From the NCBI GenBank assembly GCA_002839535.1, contig PGYF01000019.1, forward strand, positions 1 to 16,834: 16,834 nt of DNA, written 5' to 3'. The position numbers and the translations under genes were made by a program. The DNA comes from Nitrospira bacterium HGW-Nitrospira-1. Its GTDB lineage: Bacteria; Nitrospirota; Thermodesulfovibrionia; Thermodesulfovibrionales; UBA6898. Every line of letters starts with the position of its first letter. Position 1 is the first letter of the stretch. Shown one piece after another: positions 6,991 to 12,827 of this stretch. The notes under the pieces are model-generated. The model was not told the DNA's origin, did not search any database, and saw nothing but the letters and a program-made list of their open reading frames with translations.

Positions 6991-7019
6991 AAACTAACAG
7001 AAAAAAACATAACTGTCAA
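6991..7019 (-). promoter_or_regulatory. Candidate promoter for the barrel-tatBC operon
   Basis: On the minus strand a consensus TTGACA (7014-7019) is followed after 17 bases by a weak -10, TAGTTT (6991-6996). Transcription would begin within about ten bases of the ATG at 6983, giving a nearly leaderless message, which fits the absence of a ribosome site. Confidence 0.35.
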
Positions 7020-7088
7020 TCTGATTATTTTTGCATTTTCCAAATGTGAAGAAAGATTCCTGCCGGCCAACCAGACCTTCACCTCCAA

Positions 7089-7118
7089 TTGACTAATTAT
7101 TATCCTCCATGGTAAAGT
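7089..7118 (+). promoter_or_regulatory. Candidate promoter for the cold-shock gene leader
   Basis: TTGACT at 7089-7094 and TAAAGT at 7113-7118 with an 18-base spacer. It would give a 5' leader of roughly 115 bases that contains the terminator-like hairpin at 7153-7189. No alternative promoter between that hairpin and the gene fits without removing the ribosome site. Confidence 0.4.
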
Positions 7119-7152
7119 TTTCCTGAAGTTTCAGAAGTTTTTGTAACTGATA

Positions 7153-7189
7153 AGACCGCAAAGACTTTTAGCTTTGTGGTCTTTTTTTT
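7153..7189 (+). terminator. Intrinsic-terminator-like hairpin in the csp leader
   Basis: AGACCGCAAAG (7153-7163) pairs with CTTTGTGGTCT (7172-7182): 11 pairs with one G-U, 8-base loop, followed directly by a T run at 7182-7189. This is the textbook shape of a rho-independent terminator on the plus strand only, since no T run follows on the minus strand. No plus-strand gene lies upstream, so it either attenuates csp or ends a short RNA of about 65 bases. Confidence 0.7.
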
Positions 7190-7240
7190 GAGAAATTGTC
7201 ATTCTGAGATTTTAGTTTATATGTAAGGAGGGAAAAAGGA

Positions 7241-7441
7241 ATGGCTAATGGAACGGTAAAATGGTTTAATGAATCCAAAGGCTTTGGGTTTATCACCAGC
7301 GAAGACGGCGGCGATGTATTCGTCCACTATTCTTCAATCCAGAGTAATGGATTTAAATCCCTTAGCGAGGGAGACAAGGTCAGCTTTGACATTGAAAGCG
7401 GCCCTAAAGGACCAAAGGCAATCAATGTTGTGAAACTGTAA
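7241..7441 (+). CDS. Cold-shock protein, CspA family
   Basis: A 66-residue single cold-shock domain protein, a cytoplasmic single-stranded RNA and DNA chaperone that melts secondary structure. The nucleic-acid-binding motifs are present: RNP1 KGFGFI (about 13-18) and RNP2 VFVHYSS (about 26-32). The usual beginning NGTVKWFNESKGFGFI and ending GPKAINVVKL are also there. Length is exactly that of the family. A strong ribosome site (TAAGGAGGG) precedes the ATG. It is transcribed opposite to its neighbours, between an upstream hairpin that looks like a terminator in its own leader and a downstream hairpin. CspA-type proteins are known transcription antiterminators, so self-regulation through the leader is plausible but inferred. 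Whether it is cold-inducible cannot be told from sequence. Confidence 0.95.
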   Translation: MANGTVKWFNESKGFGFITSEDGGDVFVHYSSIQSNGFKSLSEGDKVSFDIESGPKGPKAINVVKL

Positions 7442-7451
7442 TTGAACCAAC

Positions 7452-7478
7452 AGGTCCCCCTGTTCAGCAGGGGGACCT
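7452..7478. terminator. Strong hairpin downstream of csp
   Basis: AGGTCCCCCTG (7452-7462) and CAGGGGGACCT (7468-7478) form a perfect 11-pair stem with a 5-base loop, ten bases after the csp stop. The T-richness that follows (CGTTTAAC) is poor, with TTTTTG only 14 bases further on. It may also stop minus-strand transcripts leaving the HAD gene, as the stem is symmetric. Confidence 0.65.
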
Positions 7479-7564
7479 CGTTTAACATTCTGTTTTTGTT
7501 CTGTTGGGAGTCAGTCCGTTTTTCCCTTTTCTCACAGGACGAGCGGCAGCGGGAAGGGAGAGAA

Positions 7565-8035
7565 TCAAAACCTCAAAGTCGCCTTTAATCTTTTCGGATT
7601 TAAGAGAAGTTCCAGCCCGTCTGATATTGAAGTGACAAGAATATCAGCCGCCTTTATTGCATCCCCGGCACAACCCTCATTGAGACATACAGCAACGCCG
7701 ATCCGTGCAGCCTTAAGCATTTCTCTGTCATTGTTGCCGTTGCCGAAGGCAATAACGTGTTCCGCTCCGAGCTGTTTTAAATAATTCTTTTTCTGAACAT
7801 CATGGTTTTTACCCTCAAGGATATGCATTTCGCATTCGACTCCTTCAAGCGCCGCCCCTGCTCTCCCAAATGTATCGGCTGTTAAAATATGTATGGTCAG
7901 GAATTTTTTTATTTCATTCAGTTTCTCCTTGACGCCGGGCAAGAGCTGACCGTCAACAGACAAAGTTCCGGTAAAGTCCGATACAAGGTGTTCCAGCCTG
8001 ATATGGCCGAAGCCGGGTATGTCAAGTTCAAACAT
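7565..8035 (-). CDS. HAD-family phosphatase, soluble P-type-ATPase-like
   Basis: A small cytoplasmic HAD hydrolase of 156 residues. Motif I is SDFTGTL, in which the nucleophile Asp is followed by Thr at +2 and Gly-Thr after it, the DxTGT form typical of P-type ATPases and of the 'soluble P-type ATPase' group. Motif II is ILTAD, the motif III lysine lies around KKNYLKQLG, and motif IV is FGNGNNDREML. There are no membrane segments, so it is a stand-alone phosphatase-like domain whose substrate is unknown. The frame is open upstream to 8104, but ATG at 8033-8035 shares one base with the stop of the MobB-MobA gene (TGATG), which makes it the best start; ATG at 8044 is an alternative. It is the last gene of the proS-mobBA-HAD unit. 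Confidence 0.85.
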   Translation of the reverse strand: MFELDIPGFGHIRLEHLVSDFTGTLSVDGQLLPGVKEKLNEIKKFLTIHILTADTFGRAGAALEGVECEMHILEGKNHDVQKKNYLKQLGAEHVIAFGNGNNDREMLKAARIGVAVCLNEGCAGDAIKAADILVTSISDGLELLLNPKRLKATLRF

Positions 8036-9099
8036 CAGCGGCATGACCCAGTATTGCAATGGAGAACTCTTTTCCAGTCCGCGGCAGTATTGACGTTCTG
8101 CCATGCCTGGGCAAGGGTTTTCGGAATCACCGGAGTAAGGACTTTCGGATGCAGCATGATCTCCTGGAGCTTCATGGTCCCCTTTCTTGCAAGTGACTCC
8201 ACATACTCAAAGATCATCGGCTCATAAACAGCGCCTGTTGTTTCAACTCCCCTGCTTCCCCGTATTTTTGGCAATACGGCCCATATTCCAGGTTTTCTCT
8301 GGTTCAGAAGCCATTCCCATGCACCCTTATGCATCAATGGCATATCCACAGAAGATATAATCCATGCGCTCTGCGGCGCCCATCTGAAAGCGCTTAGTAT
8401 TCCAGCCAGCGGGCCATGGAGCCCTTGAATATCCGGAAGACGTTCTTCAGCATCCAGACATTCAGGCAATTGCCCCGAACCGAGCAGCATTGCCTTTTCA
8501 GAAACTTCAGACAGGATTTTGAAAGACCTCTCAGCCAGCGTGATTCCTTCCCTCTTTAGCAGCGCCTTTGGCCTTCCCATACGGATGCTTTTTCCGCCGA
8601 TAAGCAGACCGGCATGTATGATGCGTTGAGCATGAAAGCCCGCTATTGCTTCACGGATATGAGAGCGCGCCTTATCGACATATAGGGGGTCATCCCTGTA
8701 AATGATCTTTTTCTCTCCTGTCATATCTATCGGAACACCCTTCTTCGGTCTTCTTTTTTCAAGCCATATCCCCGGCACATCATACTCTTTATGCCCTTCT
8801 ACAATAATGAGGTCCAGGCCGGAAGGAAACTTTTCTATCACATCCTCCGGTTCATCATTCTGATACCGCAATCTCACAAAACTCTGCTCGGCGTCATGGG
8901 CAAATACGAAATTCGCGCCGGCACGATAAAAGCGGTCTGTATCCTTGCCCTTCACATCAATGACAAGCTTATGATGGATATGTTTTAGGACGCCAACGCA
9001 GAAGCCCTGCTTTTTTAATTCCGGCAAAATCTTTTCGATCAGGGTTGTCTTTCCAGACCCTGAATAGCCTGCAATTCCGATGATACAAGTTGAATTCAT
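8035..9099 (-). CDS. mobBA: MobB-MobA fusion: molybdenum cofactor guanylyltransferase
   Basis: A two-domain cytoplasmic protein of 354 residues. Residues 1-155 are MobB-like, a GTP-binding P-loop protein: Walker A GYSGSGKTT at 11-19, DTDRFYRAGA at 53-62 and IIVEGHK at 98-104. Residues 162-354 are MobA-like, the enzyme that joins GMP from GTP to molybdopterin to make the guanine dinucleotide form used by DMSO-reductase-family enzymes. MobA signatures are LIGGKSIRMGRPKALL at 166-181, VDMP at 251-254 and NVNTAADW at 335-342. In E. coli the two are separate genes; a MobB-first fusion is known elsewhere. It starts 17 bases after proS ends and overlaps the HAD gene by one base. Its presence implies the organism makes molybdo- or tungsto-enzymes, often Tat-exported. 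Confidence 0.92.
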   Translation of the reverse strand: MNSTCIIGIAGYSGSGKTTLIEKILPELKKQGFCVGVLKHIHHKLVIDVKGKDTDRFYRAGANFVFAHDAEQSFVRLRYQNDEPEDVIEKFPSGLDLIIVEGHKEYDVPGIWLEKRRPKKGVPIDMTGEKKIIYRDDPLYVDKARSHIREAIAGFHAQRIIHAGLLIGGKSIRMGRPKALLKREGITLAERSFKILSEVSEKAMLLGSGQLPECLDAEERLPDIQGLHGPLAGILSAFRWAPQSAWIISSVDMPLMHKGAWEWLLNQRKPGIWAVLPKIRGSRGVETTGAVYEPMIFEYVESLARKGTMKLQEIMLHPKVLTPVIPKTLAQAWQNVNTAADWKRVLHCNTGSCR

Positions 9100-9116
9100 A
9101 CAGTGCGTTCTATTTT

Positions 9117-10781
9117 TTATACTGAGAAGCGGGCTTCCTCAAGGGGGCGCTTTACAATCTCTTTTGTCTTTCTGTTTTTGATTTCTACGAGGCCTTCTTT
9201 GAGGTTTTTCTCTCCGATTATGATCTGAAGGGGGATGCCGATAAGGTCAGCGTCTTTGAACTTGACGCCTGCTCTTTCATCACGGTCATCCATGAGGACG
9301 TCAAGTCCCTTTTTCGATAATTCCCTGTAGAGTTTTTCAGCTGCTTCGATCGTTACAGTGTCTTTCATATTAAGCGGAAGGATTTCAACGTCGAAGGGAG
9401 CTATGCTTTTGGGCCAGATGATGCCGTCCTTGTCATGGTTTTGCTCAATTGCCGCCGCTGCTATTCGGGCAGGGCCGATGCCGTAGCTGCCCATAATGAT
9501 CGGCTTCTCCTGTCCATTCTCATCAAGATACAAGGCCTTTAAAGCGCTGGAATATTTTGTGCCGAGTTTGAAGATATTGCCGATCTCTATAACCCTTTCT
9601 ACCTTTAAGGCATTGCCGCATTTCACACAAAAATCTCTTGCCCTGGCAATATGAATATTATGCCATTCAGCGGCAAAGTCTTCCTCTGCCTTGATTCCCC
9701 TGATATGATAGTGAGGTTTGTTGGCTCCGCAGACATATGCGCCTTCCCTCAGACAGGTATCAGCGACTATCCTTAACTGATGGCCTATGGGACCGATAAA
9801 ACCGGCTTCTACGCCGAGTATCTCTTTTACCTCTATCTTCTGCGCAGGCCTGTGGTTTCCAATGACTTTGGAGAGGTTCTTTTCATGGAGCTCCTGGTCT
9901 CCCCTTACGAGCGCAAGCACCGGCCCGTTATCACTGATTACCAGTATGCTCTTGATGAAATATTCCGGAGTAAGTTTCAGAAAGTTCGACACTTCCTTTA
10001 CCGTTCTTTTTTCAGGTGTGTGGATTTCTTCTTTTTCCCAACTCTTTGTTTCTATTTGAGAGGGAGTTGATAAGGCAAGCTCAACATTTGCTGAATATCC
10101 GCATTTATCGCACAGCGCAACTTCATCTTCACCTGCAGGACTCGGGGCCATAAACTCGTGGGAGACGCCTCCTCCCATCATACCCGGGTCTGATTCGACC
10201 ATCATGAAGGTAAGCCCGCACCGCTTGAATATCTTGTGGTATGCCTCGGCATGAAGCTGATAGTTCTTATCAAGAGCCTCCTCAGATGTATCAAAACTGT
10301 AGCTGTCCTTCATCAGGAATTCTCTTGTTCTTAAAATTCCGCTCTTGGGTCTTGCCTCGTCTCTGAGCTTGGTCTGTATCTGGTACCATACCTGCGGCAT
10401 GTCTCTGTATGAGCGGATTTCACGTGAGGCAAGCCAGGTCATTATTTCTTCATGCGTCATCCCAAGACACATGTCGCGTCCTGTCCTGTCTTTGAGTCTG
10501 AACATCTCGTCCCTGATTGCGTCCCATCTGCCAGTCTGCTGCCATATCTCAGCAGGATGCAGTATCGGCAGAGAAATCTCCTGCCCGTTGATTGCATCCA
10601 TTTCTTCTTTAAGAATGGCATTGATTTTATTGATGACCCTCCAGCCGAGGGGGAGATACATGTAAAGACCGGCGGCAAGCTGCCGTACATAACCGGCCCG
10701 TAACATGAGAATATGACTTATCGCCTCTGCATCGGCAGGCGCCTCCCTCAGCGTCGGTATAAACATTTTAGAAAACAGCAT
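9117..10781 (-). CDS. proS: Prolyl-tRNA synthetase, bacterial type with editing domain
   Basis: Class II aminoacyl-tRNA synthetase that charges tRNA-Pro. At 554 residues it is slightly shorter than the E. coli enzyme. Catalytic signatures are the MTHEE site near 108-112, motif 2 with RDEARPKSGILRTREF at 140-155 and motif 3 GSYGIGPARI at 431-440. The INS editing domain that clears Ala-tRNA-Pro lies between motifs 2 and 3 (about 224-405), with K277 in FIKSILV, GDQELHEKNL, and two CxxC pairs (224/227 and 385/388). The anticodon-binding domain follows from about 460. A GGAGG sits five bases before the ATG. It heads a minus-strand unit with mobBA and the HAD gene. The candidate promoter is TTGACT/TACTAT upstream. 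Confidence 0.97.
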   Translation of the reverse strand: MLFSKMFIPTLREAPADAEAISHILMLRAGYVRQLAAGLYMYLPLGWRVINKINAILKEEMDAINGQEISLPILHPAEIWQQTGRWDAIRDEMFRLKDRTGRDMCLGMTHEEIMTWLASREIRSYRDMPQVWYQIQTKLRDEARPKSGILRTREFLMKDSYSFDTSEEALDKNYQLHAEAYHKIFKRCGLTFMMVESDPGMMGGGVSHEFMAPSPAGEDEVALCDKCGYSANVELALSTPSQIETKSWEKEEIHTPEKRTVKEVSNFLKLTPEYFIKSILVISDNGPVLALVRGDQELHEKNLSKVIGNHRPAQKIEVKEILGVEAGFIGPIGHQLRIVADTCLREGAYVCGANKPHYHIRGIKAEEDFAAEWHNIHIARARDFCVKCGNALKVERVIEIGNIFKLGTKYSSALKALYLDENGQEKPIIMGSYGIGPARIAAAAIEQNHDKDGIIWPKSIAPFDVEILPLNMKDTVTIEAAEKLYRELSKKGLDVLMDDRDERAGVKFKDADLIGIPLQIIIGEKNLKEGLVEIKNRKTKEIVKRPLEEARFSV

Positions 10782-10820
10782 AATTCCCTCCGGATATAGT
10801 AACCATATCGCTTTTTATGA

Positions 10821-10850
10821 ATAGTAATGAATAGAAAATCTTTTAGTCAA
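10821..10850 (-). promoter_or_regulatory. Candidate promoter for proS-mobBA-HAD
   Basis: On the minus strand TTGACT (10845-10850) and TACTAT (10821-10826) are separated by 18 bases, giving a leader of about 33 bases before the proS ATG. No T-box-like leader is possible in this short space. Confidence 0.5.
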
Positions 10851-10881
10851 GCGTGCCTGTTTCGAGTAGATTTTTATGTGA

Positions 10882-11190
10882 GGCAACAGGGGGGCGTGGA
10901 TAGGGGACTTTGCATTGCACAGGGTTGCTCCGTCAAAAGCAAATGTTCTGTTGCGCGGTGAAAGCGGAACAGGGAAGGAACTGATTGCCAAAGCGATCCA
11001 TTATATGAGTCCAAGGGCTAAAGGGCCTTTTATTAAATTCAGCTGCGCTTCTATTCCTGAAGGGCTTCTTGAATCAGAACTTTTCGGCCATGAAAAAGGG
11101 GCTTTCACAGGCGCAATGAGCTTTAGAAAAGGCAGGTTCGAGCTTGCAGACAGCGGATATAAAATGAAGAAGCACAGCCTCACTCCATAG
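10882..11190 (+). pseudogene. Internally deleted sigma-54-dependent activator remnant (NifA/NtrC type)
   Basis: A 102-codon open stretch that encodes only pieces of a sigma-54 enhancer-binding regulator. It has HRVAPSKANVLLRG, Walker A GESGTGKE, KFSCASIPEGLLESELFGHE and the sigma-54-contacting loop GAFTGA, and continues to RKGRFELAD. A full protein would go on to Walker B, sensor II and a helix-turn-helix domain. Instead the frame passes at about 11149-11158 into GYKMKKHSLTP and a stop. That resembles the extreme C-terminus of Fis-type DNA-binding domains in the same family (RQxGYKxKK). So both the N-terminal regulatory part and a central block of several hundred residues appear deleted, the latter in frame. 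It lacks a credible ribosome site; the first possible start is a TTG at 10915. It is very unlikely to work as an activator. NifA-like resemblance is an impression only. Confidence 0.8.
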
Positions 11191-11232
11191 ACTTCAGAAA
11201 TCTCTCTTCCAAAGAACTTTGATTTAACTTTT

Positions 11233-11619
11233 TTATTCCTTAAGTTCTCTCAGAATCTTTGTAAACTCTGGCTTATTGAGATGCCCTGACGCGATTGACA
11301 TGATAGCATCATACAATTTGCCCGATTCATCTAAAAGACTTTTTCCATTCAGCTCAAGAAAAACAAGGGCAGATGCAAGAGCGGTTCTCTTATTGCCGTC
11401 TATGAAAAGATGATTCTGGCAAATATAAAAGGCATAAGCCACTGCCATTTCATATACATCATCATGGAGAAATGAACCTGAAAATGATGCGTATGGCATT
11501 GCTATAGCAGAGCTGAGAAGGCCCATGTCCCTCACGCCCTCTTTTCCGCCATACCTCTGAATCTGGTCAGCATGTATCTCTACTACTTCAGCAAGTGTTA
11601 AAAAAACAATATTGTCCAT
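11233..11619 (-). CDS. doc: Doc-family toxin (Fic/Doc fold)
   Basis: A 128-residue Fic/Doc-fold protein, expected to be the toxin of a type II toxin-antitoxin pair. The P1 Doc prototype phosphorylates EF-Tu and halts translation. The active-site loop HLFIDGNKR at 70-78 fits the Doc form of the HxFx(D/E)GNxR motif, with Lys where AMP-transferring Fic proteins have Gly, so kinase-type activity is more likely than AMPylation. Other family features are the QIQRYGGKEGVRDMGLLSSAIAMP region, in which GxRDxGLLxSA is typical, and AVAYAFYICQNH. Length matches the family. The ATG directly follows the antitoxin stop with no gap (TAGATG). It lies in an accessory patch beside a regulator remnant and a transposase remnant, suggesting arrival by horizontal transfer. 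Confidence 0.92.
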   Translation of the reverse strand: MDNIVFLTLAEVVEIHADQIQRYGGKEGVRDMGLLSSAIAMPYASFSGSFLHDDVYEMAVAYAFYICQNHLFIDGNKRTALASALVFLELNGKSLLDESGKLYDAIMSIASGHLNKPEFTKILRELKE

Positions 11620-11847
11620 CTATTTGGCAAGCTTTTGCAATGTTTTTCCATGAGACTTATTTACCTTTTCCAGTGCTGTCCTGAATCTCTTCTCCCTTTT
11701 GTCATTCTCAACCGGCGAGATGATCAGGCTCCTCCCATCTGTAGAAACCTCAAGAGAAGTTTTCATGTCAACCTTCAAGAGGTCCATAATCGGCCTGTCA
11801 ATTATCAATGCCGCACTGTTGCCATGCGCTACTAGTTTCTTAATCAT
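11620..11847 (-). CDS. AbrB/MazE-type antitoxin partnered with Doc
   Basis: A 75-residue protein with an AbrB/MazE swapped-hairpin DNA-binding domain: KKLVAHGNSAALIIDRPIMDLLKV, then a second hairpin EVSTDGRSLIISPV (about 1-45). A charged, likely disordered C-terminal tail (NDKREKRFRTALEKVNKSHGKT) should bind and neutralise the toxin. The frame is open upstream to 11892, but ATG at 11845-11847 follows AAAGGAGG at good spacing and starts exactly at the domain, while the upstream extension would run through the promoter and operator. It is directly followed by the toxin gene. The palindrome at 11866-11885 just upstream is the likely autoregulation site. The classic partner of Doc is Phd, so the AbrB-type partner is a less common combination. 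Confidence 0.88.
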   Translation of the reverse strand: MIKKLVAHGNSAALIIDRPIMDLLKVDMKTSLEVSTDGRSLIISPVENDKREKRFRTALEKVNKSHGKTLQKLAK

Positions 11848-11865
11848 ATACTTGCCTCCTTTTAA

Positions 11866-11885
11866 TACAATGTTGCTACATTGTA
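11866..11885. promoter_or_regulatory. Operator palindrome of the toxin-antitoxin operon
   Basis: A perfect inverted repeat, TACAATGT-TGCT-ACATTGTA, with 8-base arms and a 4-base centre, 18 bases before the antitoxin ATG. It contains the -10 element of the minus-strand promoter, so a bound antitoxin or toxin-antitoxin complex would block RNA polymerase directly. This is typical placement for a self-repressing toxin-antitoxin operator. Confidence 0.75.
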
Positions 11886-11908
11886 TCACCATCGTTAAGA
11901 GGAGTCAA
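11880..11908 (-). promoter_or_regulatory. Sigma-70-type promoter of the toxin-antitoxin operon
   Basis: On the minus strand TTGACT (11903-11908) and TACAAT (11880-11885) are spaced by exactly 17 bases, each one base away from consensus. The -10 overlaps the operator palindrome. This is among the best-formed promoters in the window. Confidence 0.8.
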
Positions 11909-11919
11909 TTCACAATCTT

Positions 11920-12244
11920 TCTGGTGTTCTACCGATTTAGAAATGTCCGGTTTTTGTATTTTACCTTATCATCTCCCTTTTTTGATTTTGAAGCATACTT
12001 TTGATGAAATCGCCTTTCTAAAATGCTCTATAATCGATTATCTCAGCGCAACCCATATCTCAGTATCCCCTATTTATGCAACCCATGCCCGTTTGTTTGC
12101 CTTCCATCCGTTAATCTTAAATTTCCTCCATGGATGATCTGCCGGAGGCTTGCGCTGTCTTTTCTTTCCGCTAAGGCGAGGCTTCGTCTTTTGCCTCTTA
12201 TGTTTATGCGAGCACAATTCAACTGCATTTTTCGGGTTAGGGTT
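11920..12244 (-). mobile_element. Probable decayed insertion-sequence 3' end
   Basis: This region of about 350 bases has no intact gene. Read on the minus strand, a frame from 12244 to a stop at 12074-12076 encodes 56 residues, very basic, containing KPPADHPWRKFKIN. I recall this PPxxHPWRxF tail from the C-termini of integrase-core transposases. It has no start codon of its own and begins right at the maf stop. The non-coding stretch after it includes GGACATTTCTAAATCGG near 11924-11945, similar to the GACATTTCTA units that follow such transposase genes in many genomes. Two GCAACCCAT copies lie near 12050 and 12078. No terminal inverted repeats or target duplication could be identified, and the family assignment is from memory. 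Confidence 0.35.
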
Positions 12245-12827
12245 ACAGCACATAAACCCCGAACTTTTTCAGCATCTCAGTTAAACTGCTCAGGGGAAGC
12301 CCCATAACATTAAAATAATCTCCCTCAATCTTTTTTACGATAACCGCTCCTAACCCCTGAATCGCATAGGCGCCTGCTTTATCCAGCGGCTCCCCTGTTT
12401 TGACATATGTTTCAATCTCATGCAGAGTCATTTTCCTGAGATATACCCTTGTCTCAACCGACCTTGACAGCTTCTTCTTTGTATTCGTATCAATGACCGT
12501 AAAGCCGGTAATAACTGAATGCGGCTTGCCATTCAGGAGGGTAAGCATTCTTCCGGCCTCTCCCTCAGTATGCGGCTTCCCGAGCAATCTGCCTCTAAAG
12601 ACAATAAAAGTATCCGCTGCAATGATCAGTGCGTTTGCGTATTTAACAGCAATCGTCTTGGCTTTTTCTGATGATAAGAACCTCGCAAGCTGATGCGGCT
12701 TTAACGCCAGGTCCATATCTTCTTTATAGTCGCCGGCATCAACGAAAATTTTCAGGCCTGTTTTTTCGAGTATCTCTTTCCTTCGGGGAGATGCGGAAGC
12801 AAGGATGATTTTTCTCTTTTCAGGCAT
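12243..12827 (-). CDS. maf: Maf-family nucleoside triphosphate pyrophosphatase
   Basis: A cytoplasmic house-cleaning pyrophosphatase that hydrolyses non-canonical or excess nucleoside triphosphates (dTTP/UTP or modified pyrimidines in characterised members) to the monophosphate, and is linked to septum control. Signatures are ILASASPRRKEIL near the N-terminus, IIAADTFIV, LLGKPHTEGEA, SVITGFTV and the catalytic-region EPLDKAGAYAIQG, with GDYFNVMGLPLS near the end. Using ATG at 12825-12827 gives 194 residues and an 8-base overlap with the flavoprotein gene. An ATG five codons earlier (12842) is possible but has its ribosome site too close. The C-terminus is intact and abuts the transposase-like remnant. 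YhdE and YceF subtypes cannot be separated with certainty here. Confidence 0.93.
   Translation of the reverse strand: MPEKRKIILASASPRRKEILEKTGLKIFVDAGDYKEDMDLALKPHQLARFLSSEKAKTIAVKYANALIIAADTFIVFRGRLLGKPHTEGEAGRMLTLLNGKPHSVITGFTVIDTNTKKKLSRSVETRVYLRKMTLHEIETYVKTGEPLDKAGAYAIQGLGAVIVKKIEGDYFNVMGLPLSSLTEMLKKFGVYVL

Noticed and set aside
7196..7223. Second csp promoter (TTGTCA/TATATG) downstream of the terminator-like hairpin
   Set aside because: Transcription from it would begin at or after the ribosome site, so it could not yield a translatable csp message.
11635..12137. Plus-strand open frames across the antitoxin and the gap beyond it
   Set aside because: They overlap the antitoxin, its operator and promoter on the opposite strand, and their translations look non-protein-like.
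12023..12307. Plus-strand 94-codon frame running into the 3' end of maf
   Set aside because: It is antisense to both the basic transposase-like tail and maf, has no ribosome site and no recognisable motif.
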